Source of the DNA: Flavobacteriales bacterium
Lineage (GTDB): Bacteria > Bacteroidota > Bacteroidia > Flavobacteriales_D > Crocinitomicaceae
DNA length: 45,745 nucleotides
Assembly (NCBI GenBank): GCA_947463385.1
Contig: CANHSL010000011.1
Coordinates: forward strand, 1 to 45,745
Direction: 5' to 3'
Shown: one piece after another, positions 1-8,196 of the stretch
Position numbering within the stretch: the first letter of the stretch is position 1
How the letters are laid out: every line of letters starts with the position of its first letter
Program-made: the position numbers and the translations under genes
Notes under the pieces: model-generated
Seen by the model: the letters and a program-made list of their open reading frames with translations, nothing else
The model's database searches: none
What the model was told of the DNA's origin: nothing

Positions 1-656
1 ACTGTTCTTCCTGCACTGGCCACATCCTTCATTTTCCCGATGCATTTTTTTTGAAAATCTACATCCCCCACTGCCAACACTTCGTCTACAATTAAAATCT
101 CTGGTTCAAGATGAGCCGCTACAGCGAAGGCTAAACGAACATACATCCCTGAGGAATAGCGTTTAACGGGTGTATCAATATATTTTTCAACGCCACTGAA
201 GGAAACGATTTCATCAAATTTTCTAGCAATCTCTTTTTTCGTCATCCCCAAAATAGCTCCATTCAAGTAAATGTTTTCCCTTCCTGTCAGCTCAGGATTA
301 AACCCTGTTCCAACCTCTAATAAGGAGGCTACTCGTCCATTTAGCGTTATTCTTCCTTTGGTTGGCGAAGTTACCTTAGAAAGGATTTTTAACAAGGAAC
401 TCTTACCTGCCCCATTGCGTCCAATAATCCCGAGTACTTCCCCTTGATTTACAGCGAAATTAATGTCTTCCAGTGCCCATACAAAATCACCTTTGCCTTT
501 CGTCGTTCGATCGTTTGTTTCAGTGATTACCTCATACGGATCTGCCTTTCCTTTGATCTTATGCCACCAGCGATTTAAATCCTGAATTAAGGACCCAGTG
601 CCTACTTGCCCCAGTCGATATTGTTTAGATAAATGTTCTACCTTGATTACCTCCAT
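1..656 (-). CDS. Polysaccharide-export ABC transporter ATP-binding protein (3' part cut by window edge)
   Basis: This is the nucleotide-binding subunit of an ABC exporter of the Wzt/TagH type, which powers export of O-antigen or other glycans across the inner membrane. Read from ATG at 656, the protein starts MEVIKVEHLSKQYRLG. It shows Walker A GRNGAGKSSLLK, the signature segment YSSGMYVRLAFA, and Walker B EILIVDEVLAVGD. The insertion before Walker A (around LIQDLNRWWHKIKG) is typical of the polysaccharide/teichoic acid export subfamily. About 218 codons lie in the window and no stop is reached, so the C-terminus, including any substrate-recognition extension, is missing. It follows the permease gene by 8 nt on the same strand, so the two form one transporter operon. 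The family is sure; the transported glycan is unknown. Confidence 0.93.
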   Translation of the reverse strand, partial: MEVIKVEHLSKQYRLGQVGTGSLIQDLNRWWHKIKGKADPYEVITETNDRTTKGKGDFVWALEDINFAVNQGEVLGIIGRNGAGKSSLLKILSKVTSPTKGRITLNGRVASLLEVGTGFNPELTGRENIYLNGAILGMTKKEIARKFDEIVSFSGVEKYIDTPVKRYSSGMYVRLAFAVAAHLEPEILIVDEVLAVGDVDFQKKCIGKMKDVASAGRT

Positions 657-664
657 GCCTCCAA

Positions 665-1513
665 CTATACGGTATCCATAAAGGACTGTTCAATGCGATT
701 AAAAACCAAAATTCCTAAGACCAAAATCACCATGGTAAAACCCGTGGTATAAAGTAATCCGAATGCATCGAATTGACCAATGCCATAGATTGAATACCTC
801 ACATTTTCAAGAATTGAAGTCAAGGGATTAAAAGCTAGGGCAGCATGAATTCTACCGCTTGTAAACGATAAGGGATAAATGATTGGCGTTGCATACATTA
901 ACAACTGAACGCCAAACGTAAGTAGAAAACTTAAATCCCGATATTTCGTGGTCAAGGCAGAAAATAAGATGCCAAGACCTAAGCCTAAGAATGCCATGAG
1001 CAACACGTAAAAAGGAAACAAAATAATGGTCCAATCCAAGGAAATTTGTTGCATCCCGCTCAAGCTAAATATGCCGATCAATATAATGAGAATTACCAGT
1101 TGGATTAATAATTTGAACAAACCAGAAATTACAATGGAAAGTGGAACCGTTAAGCGAGGAAAATAAACCTTTCCGAATAAATTTGCATTGGCAATGAAGG
1201 TACCTGATGTTTTAGTAAAACACTCGGAAAAATATCCCCAAATGGTTAATCCGGTGAAATAAAATAAAAATTGATGCACACCCTGTGTAGGAATTGAAGC
1301 AATCATTCCAAAAACAACATAAAACATGAAGGCCGTAAGCACGGGTTGAATTATAAACCAAAGGGGACCGAGAATGGTTTGTTTATATTGTGCAACAAAA
1401 TCTCTTCGAACAAACAAAAGAATTAAATCTCTATATCCCCACAGTTCGTGCAAGCGAACATCAAAAATGCCTCGCTTAGGGGTAATTACTTCGGTTTTAC
1501 GCAACGATTCCAT
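665..1513 (-). CDS. ABC-2 type permease of polysaccharide exporter
   Basis: This is the membrane subunit (282 aa) of the glycan exporter whose ATPase follows 8 nt downstream. It fits the ABC-2/Wzm/TagG family in length and in motifs such as VRRDFVAQYKQTILGPLWF near residues 36-54, the amphipathic interface region that precedes the first membrane helix. About six hydrophobic helices follow, ending with a short charged tail (RIEQSFMDTV). In Bacteroidota such pairs export O-antigen or capsule-like chains; the substrate cannot be told here because no glycan synthesis genes adjoin in the window. A perfect -7 element on the minus strand at 1547-1540 gives a leader of about 26 nt with GGAG in it. 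The gene is divergent from the T9SS protein gene at 1685. Confidence 0.93.
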   Translation of the reverse strand: MESLRKTEVITPKRGIFDVRLHELWGYRDLILLFVRRDFVAQYKQTILGPLWFIIQPVLTAFMFYVVFGMIASIPTQGVHQFLFYFTGLTIWGYFSECFTKTSGTFIANANLFGKVYFPRLTVPLSIVISGLFKLLIQLVILIILIGIFSLSGMQQISLDWTIILFPFYVLLMAFLGLGLGILFSALTTKYRDLSFLLTFGVQLLMYATPIIYPLSFTSGRIHAALAFNPLTSILENVRYSIYGIGQFDAFGLLYTTGFTMVILVLGILVFNRIEQSFMDTV

Positions 1514-1539
1514 CTACAATACTCCTACATGTAAGAAGA

Positions 1540-1547
1540 CAAAGGTA
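1540..1547 (-). promoter_or_regulatory. -7 promoter element TACCTTTG for the ABC exporter operon
   Basis: On the minus strand the sequence reads TACCTTTG, a perfect match to the Bacteroidota -7 consensus TAnnTTTG. It ends 26 nt before the permease start at 1513. A TTG lies 23 nt further upstream, at the loose end of allowed spacing. Assigned by consensus match only. Confidence 0.6.
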
Positions 1548-1671
1548 CACTTTATAAAACAACATGTACCCAAGCCCTACGGTATTCGAAGAAATGCTAC
1601 CCTTTAACGAATAAATATTCAATATGGTTGAAGATGTAATCAAAGAGCGCAATAACTAGTCAATTATTTCT

Positions 1672-1679
1672 TATTTTTG
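1672..1679 (+). promoter_or_regulatory. -7 promoter element TATTTTTG for the T9SS protein gene at 1685
   Basis: TATTTTTG matches TAnnTTTG exactly. It ends 5 nt before the first ATG (1685) and 14 nt before a second in-frame ATG (1694). Because the first ATG would sit at or very near the transcription start, translation may begin leaderlessly at 1685 or conventionally at 1694. GGAGG lies between the element and 1685, but it would probably not be transcribed as a full ribosome-binding site. Confidence 0.55.
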
Positions 1680-1684
1680 GGAGG

Positions 1685-4600
1685 ATGCATCAAATGTTTC
1701 ACCTAAGACTCCTTCAACTTATTCTGATATTTTCATCAGGATTAGGAAGCTATTTTGCGCAACCTTTGAGCGGTATTTTACCCAAAAACCAATCGAATCT
1801 TAGCACCTTCAACGTATCCTTTCAATGGAACAGCTCCCCAAACGCTGTTAATTATCGGGTTCAGCTTGCGAGCAACAATACCTTTAGTAGTAATTATTCG
1901 CAATCTCCGCTTACTAACCTCACCTCTTGGAGTTCATTCGTCCCTACTCAAGGGACCTATTATTGGCGTATAAAAGCATACACGGCAAATGATTCCACCT
2001 GCTCGCCAACGTACACGTTCACCTATTTTACCCCCTCCAGTTTAAATTCTACCAGTTTATGGTTGAAAGCGGATGCTGGAGTTACCCCGGATGCCAGTAA
2101 TAAAGTTCAACAATGGGCTGACTTGAGCGCGAACGCACATGTGATGAGTCAAAACCTAGCAGCAAAAAGACCAAGCGTAGTAAATAATTCGGTTAATGGT
2201 TATCCAAGCATTAGTTTTGCTGGAGCTCAAGTCTTGAGTGGTGGAGACATCCTTGATCTTGCGTTCAATTCTCGTGCGATGTTTGTCATTGGGAAAATGG
2301 CGGCAAGTAACCAAACCCTTCTCGCCAAATCAAAAGCAGCAAATGCTACCTTCCGTTACGGAATCATTAAAGATGGCGCTAATACAGCCTTCCTATTTCA
2401 AAGCGACAACAACACCAGTAATTATTCTGCTTTTAATACCACTAATTTTGCCTTGTATAATGCGTTTGTAAATCGAACTACTGCCAAGAATCACCTGGAT
2501 GTGAATAATTCTTCCTTAGGCATAAGTTCTTTTAACAGCAATCTACTTTTTGAATCTAACTTTCGTTTTTTAATCGGTGCATATAACAATGCAAATGACG
2601 ATGGCGAACTCCTTTTTTTAAACGGAAATATTTGTGAGATAATTTTTGCCGACACTAACGATTCCTTGGATATTCAAAAAATTAAGAACTATTTAAAATT
2701 CAAATATACGCCTGTGTTTAATTTAGGTAGTGACATTGCAATAAGCAATGGATTTTGTCCACAAGCCTTAACTGCACCCGCAGGGTACACAAATTACCAA
2801 TGGAGCACTGGTTCAACCACAGCCAGCATTTCAGTGAATCAATCGGGATCCTATTGGGTTTCAGCCAAAGATGCCTTCGGATTTAAATGGACCGACACTA
2901 TTTTTGTAAAATTCCCTGCGATTGCTCCTCCTCCAAGCACGTCGATTTGCTCAAACAATTCTATTTTATGGAATACTGGATTAGGTGCTGGATTTACCCA
3001 CCTGTGGAATACCGGATCCACTGCAAACCAGCTCTCAATTACTCAAGGCGGAATCTATAGCGTACAAGTTACAGGAGCAGGCGGATGTCCATCAGTTCTT
3101 CAACAAAACACATTTAGCATAGACACCTACCCATTGACTGCGTCGCTAGGCAACGATACCTCCTTGTGCATTGGAAATGTTGTTTCGTTGCAGCAAGGGG
3201 CACAGCAAACAACATCCTATGCATGGAACAACGGGACCACGGGTAGCACCTTCCCTATTACTAACGGAGGAATGGCTGTTATTTCGTTAACCTCAACGAA
3301 TGTTAATGGATGTGTTGCGCAAGACACGATACTGGTCAACGTGAACGGAACCGCCCCAACGATAAACCTATCGCTTCCAATTACGCAATGCACAAATGCC
3401 TTATTTCAAGGTTCAAATCAATCCAGCGTTCCGTTGCCTGCTGCGATAACAAGTCAGGTATGGAGCTTTTCAAACGGAATTCAATTAAATGGAAACACGG
3501 TTCAAGCGGCCTTTCCAAACCCTGGATGGATTAATGGTTCAATCGAGGTCACGGCTAGTGATAATTGTATGTCCTTAGATACATTCTCGGTTTATGTTCA
3601 AGTACCTCCTACCTTAGACATACAACACAGTGGATCATGCAATAATGAGCTTATTTTATTTCAAGCGTCGGACCTAAGCGGCAATTCACTTAGTACGTTT
3701 GCTTGGGATTATCTTGGAGGTTTTGTAGATACAGACAGCATTGGAAGCCATATGTTTAGTCAGGCTGGATTGAATCAAATTACCTTAGTTGCACAGAACA
3801 CCTATGGATGCTCGGACACGCTTAATTATACATTTCAAATTACAGCTGCACCATCCGCCTTATTTACATTGAATAATAGCTGTGAACATACGCTAACAAC
3901 TCCAATAAACGCAAGCATTGCAAACGACAGCACCGGAATTCAATCCGTTCTGTGGGATTTTGGAAATGGCGCAATTGATACGGCATTCAATGCTCCATGT
4001 TTTTATTCGAGCGAGGGGAACTATTCGGTTTCATTGATTTGTTATGCGGGGAATGGGTGTTCGGATACTAGTATTCAAAGCGTAAGCATTCATCCGATGC
4101 CCGAATTAACTTGGAACCTAGCTCCCGCCTGCAGAGACAATCCAACGGCATTTTCAAGTTTAAGTACCATACCGAGTGGTAGCATTGATAGCACCTTTTG
4201 GCTGGTCAATTTACAATATCCATTTACTGGAATTGAGGGACAATTCACCTTTACCACCTTAGGGATTCAGTTTTTAACCCTTTCAGTTGTTTCTAATTTG
4301 GGCTGTCAAGCCGACACCTTAATTCAGGTCAATGTAAATCCCGGACTGAGCAGTAGTTTTATTTATGAACCCGCTATTTGTGTTGTTGGCGACGAATTAG
4401 AACTCAACTCCACTGCTGCTGGTGTGAATCAAATCAACTGGATAATCAATGGCATTTCGTATCTCGATACAAACGCAATAAATTATACCATACCCGACTC
4501 ACTTGTTGGAGAACTTATATCAGTGTATAGCATTACAAGCAACCCATACGGATGCCAGGACACAACGCTCACCTTGATTCCTGTTAATGAAACCATTCTT

Positions 4601-5185
4601 GATATTGGCATCAAACAACTTTACTTAGGAAGTCAAAATGGACAGGCAATCATAGGTTGTGAGCTCCAAAACCTTGGTACGGTGCCCATTATTGGTGGCA
4701 GGTTATTTTTATCCGTTTCAGGTATTCCGCGACTGAGTGGTTTATTAACTGATACCATAATGCCGGGTAACTCCTTCTACTATGTGTTCGAAAATAGTCC
4801 AGCCTTAGATGGGATATCCCAAAACGAAATAGAAGATTTCCTTTGTGTTAACGTCGATCTATCTACAAGTCACTTAATTCCTGAACTGACGCTTACTAAC
4901 AACTATGAGTGTTTACTTATAGAAGATGGGGATTTTTCTGTAAGCCCCATTTCACCAAATCCATTGGAAGAACTCGGGGAATTCACGTTGATTCTTAGAG
5001 ATTCAAGCGAAGTGAGCATTGAAGTCCTTGATCTCATGGGAAAACGTTGTTATTATGCTATTGAAAGTTTTGATGCAGGTTCACATCTGTTTAACTTGAA
5101 TACAATGAGCTGGCGTGCAGGCATCTATTTTCTTCGAATAAAGGTAGGTTCCCAATATAAAATTTCACAATTCATCAAAATTTAG
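1685..5185 (+). CDS. Large secreted protein with LamG-like, Ig/PKD modules and T9SS sorting domain
   Basis: A 1166-residue exported multidomain protein. An N-terminal signal peptide ends near YFAQP (residues 23-27). A fibronectin III-like stretch follows at about 30-110. Next is a LamG/concanavalin-like domain at about 120-340, opening with SLWLKADAGVTPD, a motif common in Flavobacteriales surface proteins. Several Ig-like/PKD modules follow, with repeated (W)NTGSTxxxxxITxxGxYxVxV and FDFGNG-like turns. The C-terminus from about 1085 (SPISPNPLEELGEF to FIKI) is a type A T9SS sorting domain, so the protein should cross the outer membrane by the type IX system and be anchored or released. The start may be 1685 or 1694. 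No catalytic motif is visible; adhesion or a structural role is inference. It is divergent from the ABC exporter genes and followed by the LolA-like gene. Confidence 0.9.
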   Translation: MHQMFHLRLLQLILIFSSGLGSYFAQPLSGILPKNQSNLSTFNVSFQWNSSPNAVNYRVQLASNNTFSSNYSQSPLTNLTSWSSFVPTQGTYYWRIKAYTANDSTCSPTYTFTYFTPSSLNSTSLWLKADAGVTPDASNKVQQWADLSANAHVMSQNLAAKRPSVVNNSVNGYPSISFAGAQVLSGGDILDLAFNSRAMFVIGKMAASNQTLLAKSKAANATFRYGIIKDGANTAFLFQSDNNTSNYSAFNTTNFALYNAFVNRTTAKNHLDVNNSSLGISSFNSNLLFESNFRFLIGAYNNANDDGELLFLNGNICEIIFADTNDSLDIQKIKNYLKFKYTPVFNLGSDIAISNGFCPQALTAPAGYTNYQWSTGSTTASISVNQSGSYWVSAKDAFGFKWTDTIFVKFPAIAPPPSTSICSNNSILWNTGLGAGFTHLWNTGSTANQLSITQGGIYSVQVTGAGGCPSVLQQNTFSIDTYPLTASLGNDTSLCIGNVVSLQQGAQQTTSYAWNNGTTGSTFPITNGGMAVISLTSTNVNGCVAQDTILVNVNGTAPTINLSLPITQCTNALFQGSNQSSVPLPAAITSQVWSFSNGIQLNGNTVQAAFPNPGWINGSIEVTASDNCMSLDTFSVYVQVPPTLDIQHSGSCNNELILFQASDLSGNSLSTFAWDYLGGFVDTDSIGSHMFSQAGLNQITLVAQNTYGCSDTLNYTFQITAAPSALFTLNNSCEHTLTTPINASIANDSTGIQSVLWDFGNGAIDTAFNAPCFYSSEGNYSVSLICYAGNGCSDTSIQSVSIHPMPELTWNLAPACRDNPTAFSSLSTIPSGSIDSTFWLVNLQYPFTGIEGQFTFTTLGIQFLTLSVVSNLGCQADTLIQVNVNPGLSSSFIYEPAICVVGDELELNSTAAGVNQINWIINGISYLDTNAINYTIPDSLVGELISVYSITSNPYGCQDTTLTLIPVNETILDIGIKQLYLGSQNGQAIIGCELQNLGTVPIIGGRLFLSVSGIPRLSGLLTDTIMPGNSFYYVFENSPALDGISQNEIEDFLCVNVDLSTSHLIPELTLTNNYECLLIEDGDFSVSPISPNPLEELGEFTLILRDSSEVSIEVLDLMGKRCYYAIESFDAGSHLFNLNTMSWRAGIYFLRIKVGSQYKISQFIKI

Positions 5186-5209
5186 TGTGTAAGTTTTGGC
5201 ACAATGTGT

Positions 5210-5217
5210 GATATTTG
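5210..5217 (+). promoter_or_regulatory. Near-consensus -7 element for the LolA-like gene
   Basis: GATATTTG differs from TAnnTTTG only at the first base. It ends 17 nt before the ATG at 5235, a spacing like that of other genes here. This supports 5235 rather than the alternative in-frame GTG/ATG upstream as the real start. Confidence 0.4.
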
Positions 5218-5234
5218 CACTGAAAAATATTCCT

Positions 5235-5879
5235 ATGAAGTCATTTCTATTATTCTCCTTGCTCTTTATTATGTCCTATCAGGTGTCAGCACAACCTGAA
5301 CTTAGTAAATCTCAGAAAATCCTGAATAAGCTTTCAAAAAAAATGAAAGGATTGAAGTCCTTTTATTTGGAATACAGCGCCAACATAAAAAATGAAGAAA
5401 TGGGTCAGAATGATGATTATTCTGGAAAAGGTTGGGTAAAAAACAGTAAATATTATGCGACCTATGGAGACAATTCCATCATTTGCAACGGAATTAAAAC
5501 CTGGACGATCATTGCAAAAGACAAAGAGGTGTATGAAAGTGATAATTCAGATGACGAAGATGGAATCAACCCCAAGAAATTAATGACGATATGGGAAACT
5601 GGATTTAAAAATAAATTCATTAAGGAAGATAAAATCAGTGGTGAAACCGTGAGTGTAATTGATTTGTATCCTAAAAATCCTAAAACCGCGGATTACAATA
5701 CGATTGTTCTTTACATTTCTAAATCAAAAAACGAACTTAAGAAAGCGGTTATGAAATCTAACGACGGTACCATCATGACGTACTCCGTAACTAAATTCAC
5801 ATCGAACCCAGAGGTGAAAGACACAAAATTCGCATTCGACAAGAAAAACTATCCTGGGTATAAAGTGATCAAGAACTAA
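5235..5879 (+). CDS. LolA-like outer-membrane lipoprotein carrier protein
   Basis: A 214-residue protein of the LolA/LolB-like fold, expected to work in the periplasm in moving lipoproteins to the outer membrane. The start is set at 5235 because the signal peptide MKSFLLFSLLFIMSYQVSAQ begins there; in-frame codons upstream would add a non-signal extension. After the cleavage site it runs LSKSQKILNKLSKKMKGLKSFYLEY, the amphipathic opening typical of Bacteroidota LolA-like proteins, followed by beta strands including GKGWVKNSKYYATYGD and a C-terminal half with VIDLYPKNPK and a FDKKNYPGYKVI end. It lacks any lipobox, so it is soluble. Its stop overlaps the convergent smpB stop by 4 nt. The family is likely; the exact partner is unknown. 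Confidence 0.8.
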   Translation: MKSFLLFSLLFIMSYQVSAQPELSKSQKILNKLSKKMKGLKSFYLEYSANIKNEEMGQNDDYSGKGWVKNSKYYATYGDNSIICNGIKTWTIIAKDKEVYESDNSDDEDGINPKKLMTIWETGFKNKFIKEDKISGETVSVIDLYPKNPKTADYNTIVLYISKSKNELKKAVMKSNDGTIMTYSVTKFTSNPEVKDTKFAFDKKNYPGYKVIKN

Positions 5880-6328
5880 CGTTTCAAGGCGCGATCCATT
5901 TCACGTTGATCATCTTTCATTTTAAGGTCGTGGCGTTTGTCGTGTAATTTTTTACCTACTGCGCAAGCAATTTCAATCTTTACCCAACCCTTATCTGATA
6001 AAAACAATTTGAGCGGAATCATGGTATTCCCCTTTACCTTTAGAAACTTTTCAATGCGATTAATTTCCTTTTTATTGAGTAAAAGTTTTCGATCTGCTCT
6101 TGGCTTGTGATTAAAAAACGTACCGTTTTCATATTCATTTACAAACATGTTGCGGATCCATACTTCCCCTTCATGAAAGATACAATATGCTTCTAAAATA
6201 CTTGCCTTACCATTACGAATACTTTTGATTTCAGTTCCTGAAAGTACAATTCCCGCAAGAAAGGTGTCTTCCAAATGATACTCAAACCGGGCGCGTTTGT
6301 TTTTAATATTTAATTGTGGGGCGGCCAT
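5876..6328 (-). CDS. smpB: SsrA-binding protein SmpB
   Basis: SmpB (150 aa, the usual length) binds tmRNA and carries it into stalled ribosomes for trans-translation. Recognisable motifs are LSGTEIKSIRNGKASILEAY, IRNMFVNEYENGTFFNH with the conserved P-R-R/L-D segment (HKPRADRKLLLNKKEI), and the basic tail KKLHDKRHDLKMKDDQREM that folds in the decoding centre. No tmRNA gene is visible nearby. The start ATG at 6328 lies exactly 4 nt after a perfect -7 promoter element (6340-6333), which predicts a leaderless mRNA. It is divergent from recR, with the two promoters about 23 bp apart, and convergent with the LolA-like gene, overlapping it by 4 nt at the stop codons. Confidence 0.97.
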   Translation of the reverse strand: MAAPQLNIKNKRARFEYHLEDTFLAGIVLSGTEIKSIRNGKASILEAYCIFHEGEVWIRNMFVNEYENGTFFNHKPRADRKLLLNKKEINRIEKFLKVKGNTMIPLKLFLSDKGWVKIEIACAVGKKLHDKRHDLKMKDDQREMDRALKR

Positions 6329-6332
6329 AACG

Positions 6333-6340
6333 CAAAAGTA
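6333..6340 (-). promoter_or_regulatory. -7 element TACTTTTG, 4 nt before the smpB start
   Basis: The minus strand reads TACTTTTG, then CGTT, then ATG. A start site some 5-8 nt beyond the element falls on or inside the start codon, predicting a leaderless transcript. No good -33 TTG is evident. Confidence 0.6.
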
Positions 6341-6362
6341 CGCAAAGCGAAACGAAAATAAC

Positions 6363-6370
6363 TACATTTG
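6363..6370 (+). promoter_or_regulatory. -7 element TACATTTG, 4 nt before the recR start
   Basis: The plus strand reads TACATTTG, then TTTC, then ATG at 6375. The spacing is identical to that seen for smpB and uvrA. It overlaps the divergent smpB promoter region, so the two genes share a 46-bp intergenic space. Confidence 0.6.
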
Positions 6371-6374
6371 TTTC

Positions 6375-6986
6375 ATGCAAATTCCATCTAAATACCTTGA
6401 ACAAGCAACAGAACAGTTGGCGACACTTCCTGGTATTGGAAAAAGAACTGCATTGAGACTTGCATTGCATTTACACCGAAGGGACGCTGACGAAATTAAA
6501 ACCTTTGTTGAGGCATTCATTCAACTCAAGACGCAAACCTTCGCATGCAGGCTTTGCGGGAACATATCCGATACGGAAACCTGTTCAATTTGCTCGAATG
6601 AACGCAGAGCGAATGATGTGATATGTATCGTGGAAGATGTTAGAGATATTATGGCCATTGAAAGTACAGAAACCTTTAAAGGAAGATATCACGTCTTGGG
6701 TGGAATTATTTCACCAATGGATGGAATTGGTCCTCAAGATTTGAATATAGATTCCTTGGTGGAGCGCAGTAAAAACCCTGAAATCACCGAAATTATTTTT
6801 GCTTTAAGTCCTACCATGGAAGGTGATACTACGAATTTTTATTTGTTTAAGCGAATAGACCGTGAAGGCTTGGTGATTACAACCTTATCTCGTGGGGTAT
6901 CGATAGGTTCAGAATTGCAATATGCAGATGAAATCACCCTCGGTAGATCTTTACAACAGCGTCAAGTATTTAAATTGAACGCTTAA
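6375..6986 (+). CDS. recR: Recombination mediator RecR
   Basis: RecR (203 aa) acts with RecO/RecF in loading RecA at single-strand gaps. The sequence shows the helix-hairpin-helix region LATLPGIGKRTALRLA (15-30), a zinc finger C58-x2-C61-x8-C70-x2-C73, and a Toprim domain beginning DVICIVEDVRD (81-91) with the GGIISPMDGIGP loop and the EIIFALSPTMEGD segment. The start at 6375 gives the normal family length; a longer in-frame reading from 6297 would add residues overlapping smpB and lacks family support. The -7 element stops 4 nt before this ATG, predicting leaderless initiation. The 3' end overlaps the convergent methyltransferase gene by 17 nt. Confidence 0.97.
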   Translation: MQIPSKYLEQATEQLATLPGIGKRTALRLALHLHRRDADEIKTFVEAFIQLKTQTFACRLCGNISDTETCSICSNERRANDVICIVEDVRDIMAIESTETFKGRYHVLGGIISPMDGIGPQDLNIDSLVERSKNPEITEIIFALSPTMEGDTTNFYLFKRIDREGLVITTLSRGVSIGSELQYADEITLGRSLQQRQVFKLNA

Positions 6987-7704
6987 GCCAACGGCGTACA
7001 ACTACATATTTAAAAAAACGCCCACCAAAACCAATAAACAAGCCTGCAATAATCCATCCAGCTATTCGATAGCACATTGCATCATCCAATTCAAAATAAA
7101 TAAAACGGAGGATGTCAATCATCAGTAAGCCCGCTACAATAGATACCCAGGTTGGATATTCAGTCGCCAACACTCGAATACCGTCCAATGGAATGACTGA
7201 AGGCTTAAACTTCAGCGGATTGATGTGAAAAACGGGCGTAGCCCTACTCCATGTGTTATATTCTTCACCAAACTTATTTCTTAAAAATTCCGCTTCATGT
7301 TTAATGATAAGGTAGAGCATCAAAACAGAAAACACCAATGCCCCGAATATGAAGATTATATTATTAAATCGAATGCATATTCCAATCCAAATTAGAAAAC
7401 TCCCCATGTATAGGGGATGCTGAGTAACGGAATACAATCCGCTGGTATTTAAGGAATGTGCTACTTGTTCATGCCGATTTCTTCCCGATGTGTGCGGTGC
7501 TTTTTGTGCAATAACCCAGGCCCTTAAGGCGATACCTAAAAGTATAAGAAGCAAAGAAATTACCTGAACTATGCATATTGAATTCGCTGGATACAAAGGG
7601 TATTTAACGGAAAAACTTAACGGAATAAGAATTACTAAAAAAACAAGTGGTAATTGACCGCGAAATCGAAAAAAAAATCCCCCAAGGGATTGAAAATTAG
7701 GCAT
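6970..7704 (-). CDS. Membrane methyltransferase of the isoprenylcysteine/phospholipid methyltransferase family
   Basis: A 244-residue integral membrane protein with about six hydrophobic segments. The core SGLYSVTQHPLYMGSFLIW (around 112-130) matches the GxYxxxRHPxYxG motif of ICMT/PEMT-like methyltransferases, and HEAEFLRNKFGEEYNTWS (about 161-178) matches the distal E...FGxEYxxY motif that helps bind S-adenosylmethionine. The conserved arginine before the HP pair is replaced by glutamine (TQHP). The substrate (a lipid or prenyl group) cannot be assigned. The gene is convergent with recR, overlapping it by 17 nt, and divergent from the START-like gene. Confidence 0.75.
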   Translation of the reverse strand: MPNFQSLGGFFFRFRGQLPLVFLVILIPLSFSVKYPLYPANSICIVQVISLLLILLGIALRAWVIAQKAPHTSGRNRHEQVAHSLNTSGLYSVTQHPLYMGSFLIWIGICIRFNNIIFIFGALVFSVLMLYLIIKHEAEFLRNKFGEEYNTWSRATPVFHINPLKFKPSVIPLDGIRVLATEYPTWVSIVAGLLMIDILRFIYFELDDAMCYRIAGWIIAGLFIGFGGRFFKYVVVRRWLKRSI

Positions 7705-7772
7705 TGAACGGTAACTAATTAATTTGTATATTGCAGGATAAAACCAAAGATAACACGCTTTTTCCTAACCTG

Positions 7773-8156
7773 ATGAAAGAAAAATTTCAAATCGAGCAAT
7801 TGATCAAAACTTCTCCGAAGATTTTGGATTCAAAATTAACGACAGCGGAAGGGTTAAGCGAATGGTTTGCTGACGATGTCAATATTCGAAATGGTAAGTA
7901 TTATTTTATGTGGGACGGTTATGAAGAAGAAGCTGCCCTGCTTAGTCATAAAGCCAACAATCACATCCGTTTTCAATGGCAAACAGACATCGATGAAGAA
8001 CTTGATACCTATTTTGAGCTTGCCTTCTCTCTAGACCCTATGACGCAAGCCATCATGTTAACCATCACCGATTTTGCTGAAGCTGGCGATAAGGATAGCA
8101 GCATCTTAATGTGGGAACAACAACTTCAAAAACTACGCAGGCTTATCGGTGCATAA
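7773..8156 (+). CDS. START-like (SRPBCC-fold) domain protein
   Basis: A small protein (127 aa) opening MKEKFQIEQLIKTSPKILDS, followed by LTTAEGLSEWFADDVN, a pattern of SRPBCC/AHSA1-like proteins in Bacteroidota in which the GLxxWFAD segment caps a hydrophobic pocket. The start at 7773 is preferred because the first strand begins there as in relatives; an upstream in-frame TTG at 7731 would add 14 residues of unlike character. The C-terminal helix (SILMWEQQLQKLRRLIGA) closes the fold. The ligand is unknown. It precedes the LptF/G-like gene by 40 nt; I recall this adjacency from other Bacteroidota, but it was not checked. Confidence 0.75.
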   Translation: MKEKFQIEQLIKTSPKILDSKLTTAEGLSEWFADDVNIRNGKYYFMWDGYEEEAALLSHKANNHIRFQWQTDIDEELDTYFELAFSLDPMTQAIMLTITDFAEAGDKDSSILMWEQQLQKLRRLIGA

Positions 8157-8174
8157 TTATTCAATTAGTAGCCC

Positions 8175-8182
8175 TATTTTTG
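8175..8182 (+). promoter_or_regulatory. -7 element TATTTTTG before the LptF/G-family gene
   Basis: A perfect TAnnTTTG match that ends 14 nt before the TTG start at 8197. It lies just beyond the stop of the START-like gene (8156), so the permease gene may have its own promoter as well as read-through. Confidence 0.5.
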
Positions 8183-8196
8183 TAAAAAATTAGTTT

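Noticed and set aside
6297-6374. N-terminal extension of recR
   Set aside because: It overlaps smpB on the other strand, has no family counterpart, and the -7 element lies inside it.
7731-7772. TTG start for the START-like gene, lying 4 nt after a TAATTTG sequence
   Set aside because: The spacing resembles the leaderless set, but the element lacks one base of the consensus and the family N-terminus fits ATG 7773.
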